Shown piece after piece: positions 11,906 to 22,739 of a DNA stretch of 64,000 nt. The stretch spans positions 682,001-746,000 of the forward strand of contig JAJEKV010000206.1 of assembly GCA_021234155.1 (NCBI GenBank), read 5' to 3'. This stretch comes from Isoetes taiwanensis. Lineage: Eukaryota; Streptophyta; Lycopodiopsida; Isoetales; Isoetaceae. Numbering within the stretch: position 1 is the first letter of the stretch; every line of letters begins with the position of its first letter. The notes under the pieces were generated by a model, which was given only the letters and a program-made list of their open reading frames with translations, was not told the DNA's origin and searched no databases. The translations under genes were made by a program, and so were the position numbers.

Positions 11906-12196
11906 TGAAAGGAACAACTTTGTCGTATCTGTCCGAAGCCGTTTAGAGCATGTACTGGGCTGCGACAGATCGGTTGAGTGGGAAGGTGAGAATTAGGAGG
12001 AAATCCGGTTCCTTAGTGCGATGGTGACCTGTTTTAGGCCTTATGACCGAAGAAATTGAACAACAGGTCCTACGCATCTGATCTATTTCTGGCAGAATCA
12101 TTCGCCATAGCTCATAAGGAATTTGCCATAAGCAAATAAGCAAAAATGTTCAATTTGGCAATCAAAGAATTTGAACAACAGATTCCACGCAGGTTC

Positions 12197-12476
12197 TATT
12201 GTTGTGAGATTAGACGGTAGAGATTTTTACAATGGACCATCCATTGCAAAAAATCTCTACCATCTAATCTCACAACAATGGAGATAGAACAATGGGCCGT
12301 CCATTGTTCTATCTCCATTGTCGTGAGATTAGACGGTAGAGATTTTTACGTATTCTTTCTCTATATGGTTGCAAAAATCTCTACCGTCTAATCTCACAAC
12401 AATGGAGATAGAAAAATGGACCGTCCATTATCCATTGTTCTCTCCATTGTTGTGAGATTAGACGGTAGAGATTTTT
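12197..12476. mobile_element. Nested palindromic (foldback/MITE-like) element, five alternating arms
   Basis: A ~30-40 bp arm containing 'gtgagattagacggtagaga' alternates in orientation five times: plus at 12197-12228, minus at 12248-12278, plus at 12308-12347, minus at 12373-12413, plus at 12437-12476. The middle arms also share an extension reading 'ttctatctccattg' or its complement. Spacers are 19-30 bp and carry 'atggaccgtccatt'-type short palindromes. The whole can fold as several alternative hairpins. No coding sequence and no clear target-site duplication were seen. Confidence 0.8.
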
Positions 12477-12625
12477 GCAGATTCTTTCCGCAAACCATAT
12501 TCTTTCCCGCTAGTAAGAAAGAGCGGGAGGAAGGACATATGGGACAGAAATGACCAACAATTCTCGAATTCAGTACACATACAAGAACTGCAAGATTTAA
12601 CAAGGCTAAGAAACCTCTTGATTCA

Positions 12626-12856
12626 AGACCTCATAGCAATTCCTTCCACCTTATAAGCATCCACGCTGTTTCGGTGTAATCTTTTGCAAAGAAAGACAGA
12701 TGCCCTTCTAACACTCAAGATTATAATGCTCAAGAATGCCAAGAGCATCAGAATGAAATACCACATTAGTGGTTTACCTGCAAGATCAAGAACCCGCCTT
12801 GAAGATGCTTCCAACACTGTAAATCGTTCAACCTGTAATAAATGATGCAGACCCAA
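12626..12856 (-). pseudogene. Exon-like fragment with a membrane-segment frame, unrecognised
   Basis: On the minus strand a candidate exon, VERFTVLEASSRRVLDLAG, lies between an acceptor-like 'tttattacag' and a donor-like 'gcag/gtaaac' (about 12780-12832). Reading on, the frame continues into a hydrophobic stretch (WYFILMLLAFLSIIILSV). The exon-like part is repeated at about 13723-13785 with one substitution visible (T to I). I do not recognise the protein. It may be part of the same source gene as the transporter-like fragments nearby, but that is a guess. Confidence 0.35.
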
Positions 12857-14660
12857 AAAATCGTTAACCTACCCCTGCTATCCACCCGCTTCAAACTAGA
12901 ATTTAAATCCTGATGCACTGCCGGAACGGCAAGGATGAGGGCGACCTCTCCTTGCCACCGCTGCCCTAGCCGCAGGCGCCAAGAAACATGACCAACGACA
13001 TCCCCTTTTGGATCGATATCTGTTAAGCTAGTTTGGATCGATCTTAATACAATATAATTGACATTAGGGAAGCATTTTCATTTCTAAAGGATACTATGAA
13101 GCATCATAATGGAATGATAAAAGACAACATTTCACCAAGGGGGATTCACTGTGAGTGCCATACAATGTGCCTAAATTGACTCGTAGGGGGTTTTTTCAAC
13201 TCATGTTAGGGGATTTTTTTGCCAGTTAGGGGATTTTTCTGCCACTACTTTGAGGGAAATTTTGTATAGAAGGGATCGAATTTTCCTTTCAAAAACTCGT
13301 ATGCAAGGGTGTTTTTGGTCACTCTTTGCATGCGCATGGCATATCCCCTTTGTATAAGTGCACCTGCAATATAAGAACTCTTCAGCCTATGCCTTCGTTT
13401 TTATGAATTTAAGATGCCATTTACTAGTAATCTACATGTGGAGATGAAGTCGCACCTGCAGGCATTAATATAGCATGAAACATAATATATAGGTTGCTGA
13501 CGTTCAGAAGGAGCTCGTACAAGCTTATTATAGAAGTTGGATGATGAATGAAGCTGGAACAACATGATAGACTATGTGCTTGTGAGTTGGGTGAAGTGGA
13601 ATCTAAAGAAGACGGAATCTTTAGATGTCATAAGCATGATAGTGTTAGAGCAAAATTCTTATAACTCAAGATTATAATGCTCAAGAAATGCCAAGAGCAT
13701 CAGAATGAAATACCACATTAGTGGTTTACCTGCAAGATCAAGAACCCGCCTTGAAGATGCTTCCAACACTATAAATCGTTCAACCTGTAATAAATGATGC
13801 AGAACCAAAAAATCGTTAACCTACCCCTGCTAGCCGCTGACCTGCTTCAAACTAGAATTTAAATCCTGATGCGCTGCCGGAACGACAAGGATGAGGGCGG
13901 CCTCTTCCTGCCACCGCTGCCCTAGCCGCAGGCGCCAAGAAACATGACCAACGGCATCCCCTCTTGGATCGATATCTGTTAGGCCAGTTTGGATCGATCT
14001 TAATACAACATAATTGACATTAGGCAAGCATTTTAATTTCTAAAAGATACTATGAAGCATCATAATGGAATGATAAAAGACAACATTTCACCAAGGGGGA
14101 TTCACTGTGAGTGCCGTACAATGTGCCTGAATTGACTTGTAGGGGGGTTTTTTCAACTCATTTGCACACGTATACATATGAGTTAGGGGATTTTTTCGCC
14201 AGTTAGGGGATTTTTCTGCCACTACTTGAGGTAAATTTTGTATAGAAGGGATCGAATTTTCCTTTCAAAAACTTGTATACAAGGGTGTTTTTGGTCACTC
14301 TTTGCATGTGCATGGCATATCCCCTTTGTATAAGTGCATCCCCAGGGCATTTCACCTGCAATATAAGAACTCTTCAGCCTATGCCTTCGTTTTTATGAAT
14401 TTAGATGCCATTTAATAGTAATAATCTACATGTGGAGATGAAGTCGCACCTGCAGGCATTAATATAGCATGAAACATAATATATATAGGTTGCTGACGTT
14501 TAGAAGGAGCTCGGACAAGCTTATTATAGAAGTTGGATGATGAATGAAGCTGGAACAACATGATAGACTATGTGCTTGTGAATTGGGTGAAGTGGAATCT
14601 AAAGAAGACGGGATCTTTAGATGTCATAAGCATGATAGTGTTAGAGCAAAATTCTCATCT
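12713..14660. repeat. Tandem duplication, unit about 951 bp
   Basis: 'actcaagattataatgctca' starts at 12713 and again at 13664, and the two units stay collinear up to 'gttagagcaaaattct'. The second unit has small insertions (for example around 14160-14185 and 14340). Both contain the exon-like fragment on the minus strand, a block with three 'taggggatttttt'-like repeats, and the beginning of the plus-strand frame seen complete at 14544-14918. The duplication junction is at about 13660-13664. Confidence 0.9.
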
Positions 14661-14918
14661 TTAAGATGGAAAACTTTAAATAGAGCTGAGTTCTTTAGTG
14701 ACATAGAACACTTGAAACGAATTGGCAGGTTTTTATACGAGTTACTGGTAGCGCCAAATAACATGATTAGACATGAACATTGCCTCATAGCCATTTTGGC
14801 TATCGTGGACGTTAATATACACACGTACTTAGTTATCTACTTGCTTACCAACTATGAAGTCCGTTCTTTGGAGGTTAAGCCAAGAAATAGAGATGCATCT
14901 ATAAATAGACAATCATAA
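14544..14918 (+). pseudogene. Unrecognised 124-codon frame, repeated at 16113-16470
   Basis: The frame contains KFSSLRWKTLNRAEFFSD and a hydrophobic patch IAILAIVDVNIHTYLVIYLL. A close copy at 16113-16470 is split by a frameshift near 16290, and the start of a third lies at the end of the first 951-bp unit. No domain is recognised. Conservation of sequence between copies is explained by recent duplication and is not evidence of function. Confidence 0.3.
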
Positions 14919-15165
14919 AATGTTAGTGACAAATTGCTAGTCTTCATCATGCTCAGTATACAAAAGATAATTAAGTAGTATATATAGGGGAGGACCCAAA
15001 AAGAAACATTGATGTGGTGTCTCGTCTCACAGACTGATTGCCTCCAATAAATTTCCTCCTGTATACCTTCATTAGAAAAGTGTCTCTAGTTCACTTCATG
15101 CCAGAGACATGATCCAAATGTTAAATGGTTGATGACGTGTTTGGATAAATCATAGAGAAATCTAG

Positions 15166-15690
15166 TTATATTGGCAATACCGGTCCTCTGATGACTCTCT
15201 TCTTGTACATATAAATACATAATATTCTCTGCATAAGATCACAAAGGTGTGTTGAAGCAATTCCATGCTTAAGATCACAAACATATGCTAAAGCTGATGC
15301 AAGAGACACAACCCAGTAAAGAATGAGAAGGATAAAAAAGAAGGTGTGGAGGAGGAGGCCAAATTCTTGAGTGGCAAGCAGCAACATTGTTCCAACCAAT
15401 TGTGTAACGAACTTGATGATCAAGGTTTTTTCCTTAAGTACACTCGGGATCTGGTCTTCAACATCAGAAATGAGGACAACTGCAACTCCAGATATGAGAT
15501 ACTGAGGAAGTTGCCATAATATGTTAATGTTACTTTTTGCAGAATGATTCTTGCATATCTCTACTATGGTTGCAGAACCGAGGGCCATCATAGTTAGAAG
15601 CCATGGATATGTTATTGAATTAAAATCTGTTCTCGATGGCCAAAGAAGCATGGATATAATAATGACCATGTGGTGAACCATAACAAACAA
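15166..15690 (-). pseudogene. Membrane-transporter-like fragment (possibly NPF/POT family)
   Basis: A 174-codon frame holds several hydrophobic segments. The string INILWQLPQYLISG resembles the conserved 'WxxPQYxxxG' helix of plant NRT1/PTR (NPF) transporters, and the preceding MMALGSATIVEI resembles the helix before it in that family. After this the match fades (no QLEFFY-like motif is present), so the fragment is truncated or rearranged. It lacks the N-terminal half of any transporter. A partial duplicate lies at 11690-11905. The NPF assignment rests on motif resemblance only. Confidence 0.35.
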
Positions 15691-16047
15691 TCTAGGTGGG
15701 ACTTGAGTTGATCCTATATGTTAAAGGGGTGGCTCCACCCTTTAAATACTTGTAGAAATGGGCTCCACCCCTTTAAATATTGTGGCAGCTGAAAGAACAA
15801 TCCAGTTTTTGAGAAGATGTTCTAAAGGATAGCATAAGATTTCATCTACTGCTGTAGAAGCCTCAAAGTGTTGGCCAATGCTAATAAAGCCAATTGGTAC
15901 CGTAATGTTAGTAGATGGACTACTCGACTTGCCATTTCATTGGATGTTGATCGGGTGTCAAGGGAGGCAAATGTTGCTGGGCATGTGCAGGATATAGGAA
16001 AAGCAAAAGTCAGCTATTACTCTTAAGATTTCAATCGCCAGTATTTC

Positions 16048-16500
16048 CAAGTTCAAAACGAGCTCGCACAAGCTTATGATAGAAGTTAGATGATGAATGA
16101 AGCTGGAACAACATGATAGACTATGTGCTTCTGAATTGGATGAAGTGGAATCTAAAGAAGAAGATCTTTAGATGTCATAATCATGATAGTGTTAGAGCAA
16201 AATTCTCATCTTTAAGATGGAAAAGTTCAAATAGAGCTGAGTTCTTTAGTGACATAGAACACTTGAAACTAATTGGCAGGTTTTTATACGAGTTACTTGG
16301 TAGCGCCAAATAACATGATTAAACATGAACATTGCCTCATAGCCATTTTGGCTATCGTGGACGTTAATATACACAAGTACTTAGTTATCTACTTACTTAC
16401 CAACTATGAAGTCCATACTTTGGAGGTTAAGCCAAGAAATAGAAATGCATCTATAAATAGACAATCATAAAATGTTAGTGACAAATTGCTAGTCTTCATC
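16048..16500. repeat. Third, partial copy of the 14.5-14.95 kb segment, cut by LINE-2
   Basis: From 'gagctcgcacaagctta' onwards this matches 14507-14955. The match stops at 'cttcatca', where a T-tract begins at about 16501; the uninterrupted copy continues 'tgctcagtatac' at 14951. This gives the LINE-2 copy 1 insertion point to within a few bases. Confidence 0.85.
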
Positions 16501-17521
16501 AATTTTTTTTTTTTTGAAGGACGAAAGCCAAAAAGTTTATTAATCAGAGAAAAAGTACAAAATTTACATGTCTCATCTAACTGTGTAAGCACAAAAAGAT
16601 GCCACAGGAGCACGAGCCTGGTGCACAATATACTTACTCCAGAATAGGAGACTAACGATAAGAATCAATTCAAAGATACTGAATCCAGATGCATTCCATC
16701 AGTTCTGATTCAAGGGAGGAACACTCGTAGGCTGTCATTATCTTTTTCTGGGCTACCGTAATAACATTGTGTGCAGATGAATAAATGCCCTGAAAGATGT
16801 GGTGTCTGCGACCCTCCCATATCGACCATAGGAGCCAACCGGAACCAAGATGAAATGCCCTTTGTTTAGCTGGAGGCCATGCATTGGGGTAGGACGCCAA
16901 GAGGATGCATCGGCAGTCCAATGTACTGGTAAACAAACCTTGTAGCAAGGGCCACGCTGGTTGAACCTCAGGACAATCAAAGAGACAATGCTCAAGAGTC
17001 TCAACATCCGAAAGACAGAGCGGGCATACTGCAGATATGCGAGGATCATAGCGATGTCGAAAGGCATTAACCCGAGCACTGTGGATAACCCGCCACCACA
17101 AAGACAGAGACTTTAGGGTGGAGCAACCTATCCCAAAGCCATCGCCATGTACGACACAAAGTGGGCTGTGGAACCTGTAGGCGCCACCCATCTGGCAACT
17201 GGAGGGGTTGTGGTGCTAAAAGAAAGCGATATACTGATCTGACAAAGTGCTTGCCTTTGTGAATATTTTCATGGCAGTCCGATGACACCCTTTCAGCAAC
17301 ACCAACTTGCACTATAAGAGGCAAATTTTCTGCGACCTTCTCCCATAGAGATACATCCCAATGAGAGAGCAGGAACTTTGCTTGAAATTCAGGCCAAGAC
17401 AGTAGGCGACCCGCCTCATACCATGCTTGAATAGAGACAACACCTGCAAGAACCCATCGTCTCTGTGTAAGGGGATGAACTGATGCTGCCAAAAACAGGT
17501 GCAACAACTTTAACTGCAACT
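16501..17521 (-). mobile_element. LINE-2 copy 1: 5'-truncated LINE, 3' end only
   Basis: On the minus strand the copy ends in an A-tract (T-run at 16502-16514) preceded by a 3' UTR nearly identical to that at 29765-29850. The coding part (17519 down to 16670) carries the C-terminal zf-RVT region: CPLCLSDVETLEHCLFDC, then GSGWLLWSIWEGRR. Two frames overlap at about 17067-17191, indicating a frameshift after LLHPKVS. The right flank does not repeat the left flank, so no target-site duplication is visible; the 5' side may have been rearranged. Confidence 0.9.
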
Positions 17522-17567
17522 GAGACTAACAGAATTTAGCGAATCAGGGAGAGAGAAAGCGAATTTG

Positions 17568-18207
17568 TTGGGGAGCAGAGTAAATGGTTACACTCAAGTA
17601 TTTGAGCATAACAAGCCAAAACTGGGTTTGTTTTTCCCACCAAGCATGAATATGAACTTTGATGTCTTGAATGAACATGTTGGAGGGCCACGTCCATTTA
17701 GAGTAGTCAGAGAGGTTTCCAGGATGGCACATTGAAAAGAAGTGACAACCATTACAATAAGCCAGAGTTTGCAACCTCATATGAGGATATAGTGAAGATG
17801 ATGTGCATAAAAGCATAAAATATGGCATTTGGACTAGCACAACAAAAGGAAATAAAAGATTAGATGTAGCATATCAGCAGGCACGGGCGAAGGTTACTAG
17901 TAAACCAGGATTGCGCTACCCATTATTATTCCTTTTCTCTGTGAATGGTAGCGGGCAGTTTTGTGGAGTGGCAGAAATGACTGGACCTGTAGATTTTATT
18001 ATGAGCATGGGTTTCTGGCAGCATGATAAAAAGTGGAATGATTGCTTCAGTATTAAGTGGCATATTGTCAAGCACATCCCCAATAGACAATTTTGCCATA
18101 TCATGCTGGAGAATAATGATAATGATCCTGTCACAAATAGTAGAGATACTCAAGAAGTAAAGTTTAAGCAGGGGATTGAAATGTTGAATATTTTCAAACT
18201 CACATAA
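17568..18207 (+). pseudogene. YTH-domain (ECT-like m6A reader) gene fragment
   Basis: YTH domains of the plant ECT family bind N6-methyladenosine in mRNA. The frame contains [13 protein letters not shown] (about 17788 on), then [55 protein letters not shown] and [18 protein letters not shown], in family order. The tryptophans expected in the methyl-A cage (in GIW, FWQ and KKW) are kept. Upstream, 17568-17788 holds ECT-like words (VLNE..GGPRP, NKPEF) in other frames, with a deletion and frameshift just before YSEDD and a stop after 17700. The run is intronless from linker to domain end, which suggests a processed copy. It ends with a stop at 18205-18207. Confidence 0.75.
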
Positions 18208-18313
18208 GACTTCTTTGCTTGTCGATTTTGAGCACTATGGCGCAAGTATTGTCTCTGAATGACCAGCATGTTTGAAGGTACCATTAATTTGTATACCTGT
18301 TTTGTTGTTGCAG

Positions 18314-18519
18314 CTCAACTTGTTTTCAATCAAGTCTTAGCACCTTCATTAGGGATGCCAAAGGATCCTGCTGCCACTAGTGAGGGCCAAAAGCTTTTGA
18401 TTTTGTCGCTTTTCAAGCTTGAGTCAATATGGCTGGGTGGAAAGGGCAGCTTTCTTGGTGGCGCGTTGCAACCATCGATTGCAGATCTCAGCCTGACATG
18501 TGAAATAAAACAGCTAGAG
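18314..18519 (+). pseudogene. Single exon of a theta-class glutathione S-transferase
   Basis: The exon lies between an acceptor (tttgttgttgcag, ending 18313) and a donor (CTAGAG/gtattt, from 18520). It encodes NQVLAPSLGMP, then FKLESIWL, GGKGSFLGGALQPSIADLSL and CEIKQLE, which is the start and middle of the C-terminal helical domain of plant GSTT proteins (glutathione conjugation and peroxidase activity). The N-terminal thioredoxin-fold domain and the last exon are not found nearby. It follows the YTH fragment by about 100 bp in the same orientation. Most likely a captured fragment. Confidence 0.7.
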
Positions 18520-18689
18520 GTATTTTAGCTTATCTTAAGTTGCTGTGACACAAAATAAAAAACACAAGTTTTCAATATCACTACCTATGTAAAGCAGATA
18601 CAATTTCTGTTTGAGCCTAATATTTCCACCCTGGGAAAAAAATGTGGCCATGACACGTGCTTTATAAGAAATAAAAAAAAAATGAAAAT

Positions 18690-18890
18690 TCCTGTGACGT
18701 CACCGTGCTCTCTCTGCTTGAAAAAAAGCCAAAAAAACCTTTCTTGCTTTCGAAGCAATCCCCTGCTCTACTCGCTCTACTCTATGCATTTACCGGATCT
18801 ACTCTATGCATTTGCTGGATCCTATAGGACTTTGTGCATATAAATAGAGGCCTTTGTATGCTCTCGCACCCTGTCGCCATAACCCAGGTA
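18690..18890 (+). promoter_or_regulatory. Pol II promoter candidate with bZIP site, TATA box and 5'-UTR donor
   Basis: A perfect TGACGTCA palindrome (18695-18702), the core bound by plant TGA/HY5-type bZIP factors, lies about 140 bp upstream of a TATAAATA box (18839-18846). Transcription would start near 18868-18875. A donor CAG/gtaag follows at 18888 and an acceptor 'gatgcag' ends at 18964, so a short UTR intron is likely. Between the two elements is a ~24-bp direct repeat around 'ctactctatgcattt'. The elements and spacing are seen; activity is inferred. Confidence 0.55.
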
Positions 18891-18964
18891 AGAAAAAAAA
18901 TTTGTGCTACGTCTCTTTGGCTATGGCGTTCTTTGATCAGATTTTTTTTATTTTGTGGATGCAG

Positions 18965-19829
18965 TTGTTGCCGGATTTCTCAGAAACGACAGAGAGTTGA
19001 ATCGGCATCATAACTGAATGTATCCATCTACTAGCCCTCCATCTCTTTTTATGCCCGGCCAAACGAAGTGAAGAGCTTCGACGTCATAGCCATCCCTTTG
19101 ACTTTCTAGGGTCTAGGGTTTCGCCATAGTTGCAGTCGCTGGTTCTCTCTACTTGGCTAGAAAGGGCATGAGCAGGTAAATTTCTGCTTTTAATTTCGAT
19201 TCGTTCGATTTGGGGAGTTCTTGTGTGGTCTACCAGTAGCAGATCAGCAATCAGATGTTCTTTCAAGAAAGCTATTGCTTTTATTTGTGCTTCTTTTTCT
19301 GGGAGCCCTCTTTGTCAATCGATTTGTTAGGGTCTTAGGTTACATTTGGTGGATCACAGCGCTGGATTTAAAAGGATGCCAAAAGGTGGATCGTCTTCCG
19401 CCAGACATTGACTTGATCCTTCACCACGTACACCAGGTAAAAACTCATATCCTGATTGGGTTTTAACAGAGCAGCCTAGGCAGACTTTGAGCCAGGCCTT
19501 TGCAACAGACCCCTTTAATGGAGCTTCTACTTCGGGTTTTACCAATGAAGTTGTTGAATCAGATGCAAATCAAGTTCAATTCGTAAATTCTTTCCAGAAA
19601 GCTGAGCCTTCATATCATAAGGATCATGATATCCCAGTTTTTGCGTCCACAATAGACTTTTCTCAGCTCAGTGATCAACCTCATTTAAGATCCGAAGAAA
19701 TTCCAAGACTTGTGAGAATTAGCTCCCAAGTAAATTATCTAACAAGTGTCCAATCTCGCCCATATAGATTCAGTTCATTGGACCTAGATATGGTGCCGGA
19801 TTTGGCCCAAATCTATGCAACCCAATGAG
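18965..19829 (+). CDS. Candidate exons downstream of the promoter, product unknown
   Basis: Exon-like blocks are 18965-19175 (ending AGCAG/gtaaat), 19230-19435 (between 'tctaccag' and CACCAG/gtaaaa) and 19467-19829 (after 'ttttaacag', stop at 19827-19829). The second encodes a hydrophobic run (LLLLFVLLFLGALFV) and then RLPPDIDLILHHVHQ. The third encodes a polar chain with SQAFATDPFNGAS and PRLVRISSQVNYL. I recognise neither, and the phases of the second and third blocks do not join cleanly. This may be a real but unfamiliar gene, a decayed one, or non-coding transcript. Confidence 0.25.
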
Positions 19830-21661
19830 AGTGACGATTTGACGATGGCTTGAGAATGAAGTCGCAAAAATAGTAAATCCATTTGCTTCAATCTGGTTTT
19901 TAGGGTAGCTGAAGATTTAGAGTGTTTGATTGCAATACTATTCTGATGCATTTTGTTTGCTCTAAAAATAGGGGATAGATGAACTCAAACGTTTTGGAAA
20001 GAAATCAACAAGTAATTTTCAGAACAGCTATACTTATCTACTCTTCCTTTTTCGGAATGAAGGTCTTTACCATTTCTGAAAGAAATGCACTATATACAGT
20101 GATACACCGGATCCGGCTATCTGAACCAATGTTGCAACCGATTGCCAGCTACACGACATATATTCGCTGCATTATTTACGCCTACATGATGGGTTCTTCT
20201 CATGGCCATTGCCATCATACCTCTCGGGCCTGCAAGCGCACATTACACAATGGCATGGTCTTTCTTGGTCCTCAATAAGCGGAATGAATTTTTACTCAAA
20301 AGGCATGAGATTTATCTTTTGCTCTTGATCTATTCTTTTTGTTAATGATGTCTTTTGAAACTCTATTGGAGAAACTTATTGGTGTATAACCTTGATCTTG
20401 ATTGTATTTGCATGTTGCAGCATCATTATTTGTGGAATTAAATGGTGTGCTCCTAATATTATGGCACCTCGTAATAAGTCATGTGCAAGCATTAAGAAAC
20501 TTTTGATTTCGAATTCGAGAATACTATGCTGAAGAAGATCTTAGTTCCTGAAATTCTTGAGATATTCTCACCTATATAGCTATTCTTCCTGTCTTGGCTA
20601 GATCTAAACATCTTGGCTAGATCTAAACGTAGTGTTGAAGTAGTGGAAATTTCTGAGGAGCTGAAGAATGTAGGTATTGTTCCTAGCTAGAATATTGAGT
20701 TTTAAGCAGATAAAGAAGACGTGCAAAAACCTTGAAGGATGCATGTAATGCTCTGATTAATGCTTATGGTGGATGTCAATGCAATCTGCTCTCTTTTGCA
20801 GTGGATGCCAATGCCTAGAGTGTAAGCATCTCCTTTTGTTCTGGAATATGCATTTTTTGCGTGTTGAAATAAGGTTGCATAGAAGAAAATCCTTACTAAC
20901 CAAATAGAAAATCATGATTGCTAGGACACACTTCTCCATGCAAAAGATTAACCGCTCTAAACGTATAACAAAGCATTGTTCCAGCTGCTACAAGAATATT
21001 GTATGCATTTACACAGCCCATTTACTTTTAGAGACATGTGATGGAAAGTAACAGGCTTTTCTTATCTTGCTTGCACGGTAGTCTTATAATACCTTTACTT
21101 CTTCACAAAATTGAAAGCTAGAGAGGAACATTGTTCTACCAGCTTTATAATATGAAAAGATATCAGTTGCTTATCTGGACCTGTTCATTTGCATGCAAAT
21201 TTCTGTCCTTTGGCTTAAGCGTCTAATAATACGACACAGTTTCTCATCTGTATGAGATCGCATGGAGCATGCATTGTTAAGGCATACGAATTGAAAGCTA
21301 AATAGGTAAATGGACAATGTTTATGATAGTTTGCATTTGATGCAATACCAGATGACTAGCTTAAAGTTGGTTTTCTGTTCATCAAAGGAGACATGACCCG
21401 ATGTAATAAATTTGATATATGTTGTATAGGCTACTGGGTTACTCTATTATGCACCTGTATTGCAGAAAAGTGTAGATTAGAGAGTTTTAGATATAGGTAT
21501 GCTTCCCCTTTAATTGTAGATATGGGGGGATCTGAGCTCTTCAAACAGAGCTCTTGGGAAACATCGAGTTTGAACTTTGCTTCCTTTCTTCAGTGGTTTC
21601 TGTTTTAGTGTCTAATCTATCATCGCATCTATATTTGTACCGCCTCTATCTCAGTAGCGCT
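19830..21661. other. No gene recognised
   Basis: AT-rich sequence with scattered short frames of no recognisable content. A 17-bp direct repeat ('cttggctagatctaaac') stands at about 20594-20630. A short stretch after it reads SVEVVEISEELKNVGIVPS on the plus strand and could be a relic of a coding sequence. Confidence 0.5.
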
Positions 21662-21807
21662 CGGCAAAAAATGTCTTTTCTTCATGATAGAGTTCTCAAA
21701 TTCCACTCATTTTTGTGACAATTTTTTCCCTTTTCGGCAAAAAATGTCTTTTCTTCATGATAGAGTTCTCAAATTCCACTCATTTTTGTGACAATTTTTT
21801 CCCTTTT
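21662..21807. repeat. Perfect 73-bp tandem duplication
   Basis: The unit begins 'cggcaaaaaatgtc' at 21662 and again at 21735; the two copies appear identical to the base, so the duplication is recent or recently homogenised. It is not coding. Confidence 0.95.
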
Positions 21808-22527
21808 GAATCTCCCCTGAGCCCTTTTGTATTACACTAGAATGTTGCTTTCCATATATCTTTGGCACAGAATCGGAGCCTGCTTAAATTGCCAGACCGA
21901 TCTGCGTGGATTAGTTATATTGATAATTAGAGATGTAGCTCCGATATTGTTTGTAGAAAATGTAGGCAAGTATACGGATTTATGTTTTTACATGCAAGAA
22001 CTTGCACGTCCGAAAGACTCTATTCTCTCTTTCTAGCCTCGAGTCGAGTTGCTGTTGGATTTGGGTATTGCTGGAAGAAGAGATCAAAAGGCAGGACAAG
22101 ACAATGTGAAAACTGCGAACAAGACTGATGATGGAGAATATAAGACCAAAATGATTGTCTACGTTTGTACAACTTAATGATGTTTAATTGGTCATGACAT
22201 TGACATTGGTTTTCTCAAGGTGTCTAAAACAACGTTGTTGCTTCATTTTGATGGGCTAGGAGAGATTACTTGGGAAGCCAACTTCTATCTTCATTTCATG
22301 CTATGATAAATTGGAAAAAGGTTAGAAATTCATATCAATGGGGAAACGTCAATAAGCCATAACAATGTTTGAAATGCTAAGCAATCAAAATCATGCAATA
22401 CAAAATAGTTAGAAAACCCAAATCATTCATCAAGTCCAGTAGTTCTCAAATTCATAGCCAAACAAATTCAACTTACATAACTTATAGAAAAGTATGTCCT
22501 TACACAAATTCTTTACTATTAAGTCTT

Positions 22528-22690
22528 GCATCTCAAGAACATCGTTCACACCATTCTAAAGATATAAAAGTCCCCCTTTGCATTTTAAGAACATCTTTCA
22601 CACCATTCCAAAGATATAAAAGTCCCCTTTTGCATTTCAAGACCGTCTTTCACACAATTCCAAAGATATACAAATCCCCTTTTGCAAGAG
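22528..22690. repeat. Three ~52-bp tandem repeats
   Basis: 'aaagatata' recurs at 22558, 22610 and 22662 with flanking 'cacaccattc' and 'tccccttttgca'. It ends just before a GC-rich palindrome. Confidence 0.8.
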
Positions 22691-22711
22691 CAAGTCGTGG
22701 AAGAGAAATGT

Positions 22712-22735
22712 TCGCGGCGGCCAAGGCCGCCGCGA
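22712..22735. other. Perfect GC-rich palindrome (11-bp stem, AA centre)
   Basis: TCGCGGCGGCC is followed by AA and its exact reverse complement, in a strongly AT-rich setting. A flanking GAAAT (left) and ATTTC (right) can extend the stem across a small internal loop. As DNA it could extrude; as RNA it would form a very stable hairpin. No terminator or miRNA context is evident. Confidence 0.8.
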
Positions 22736-22739
22736 TAAA

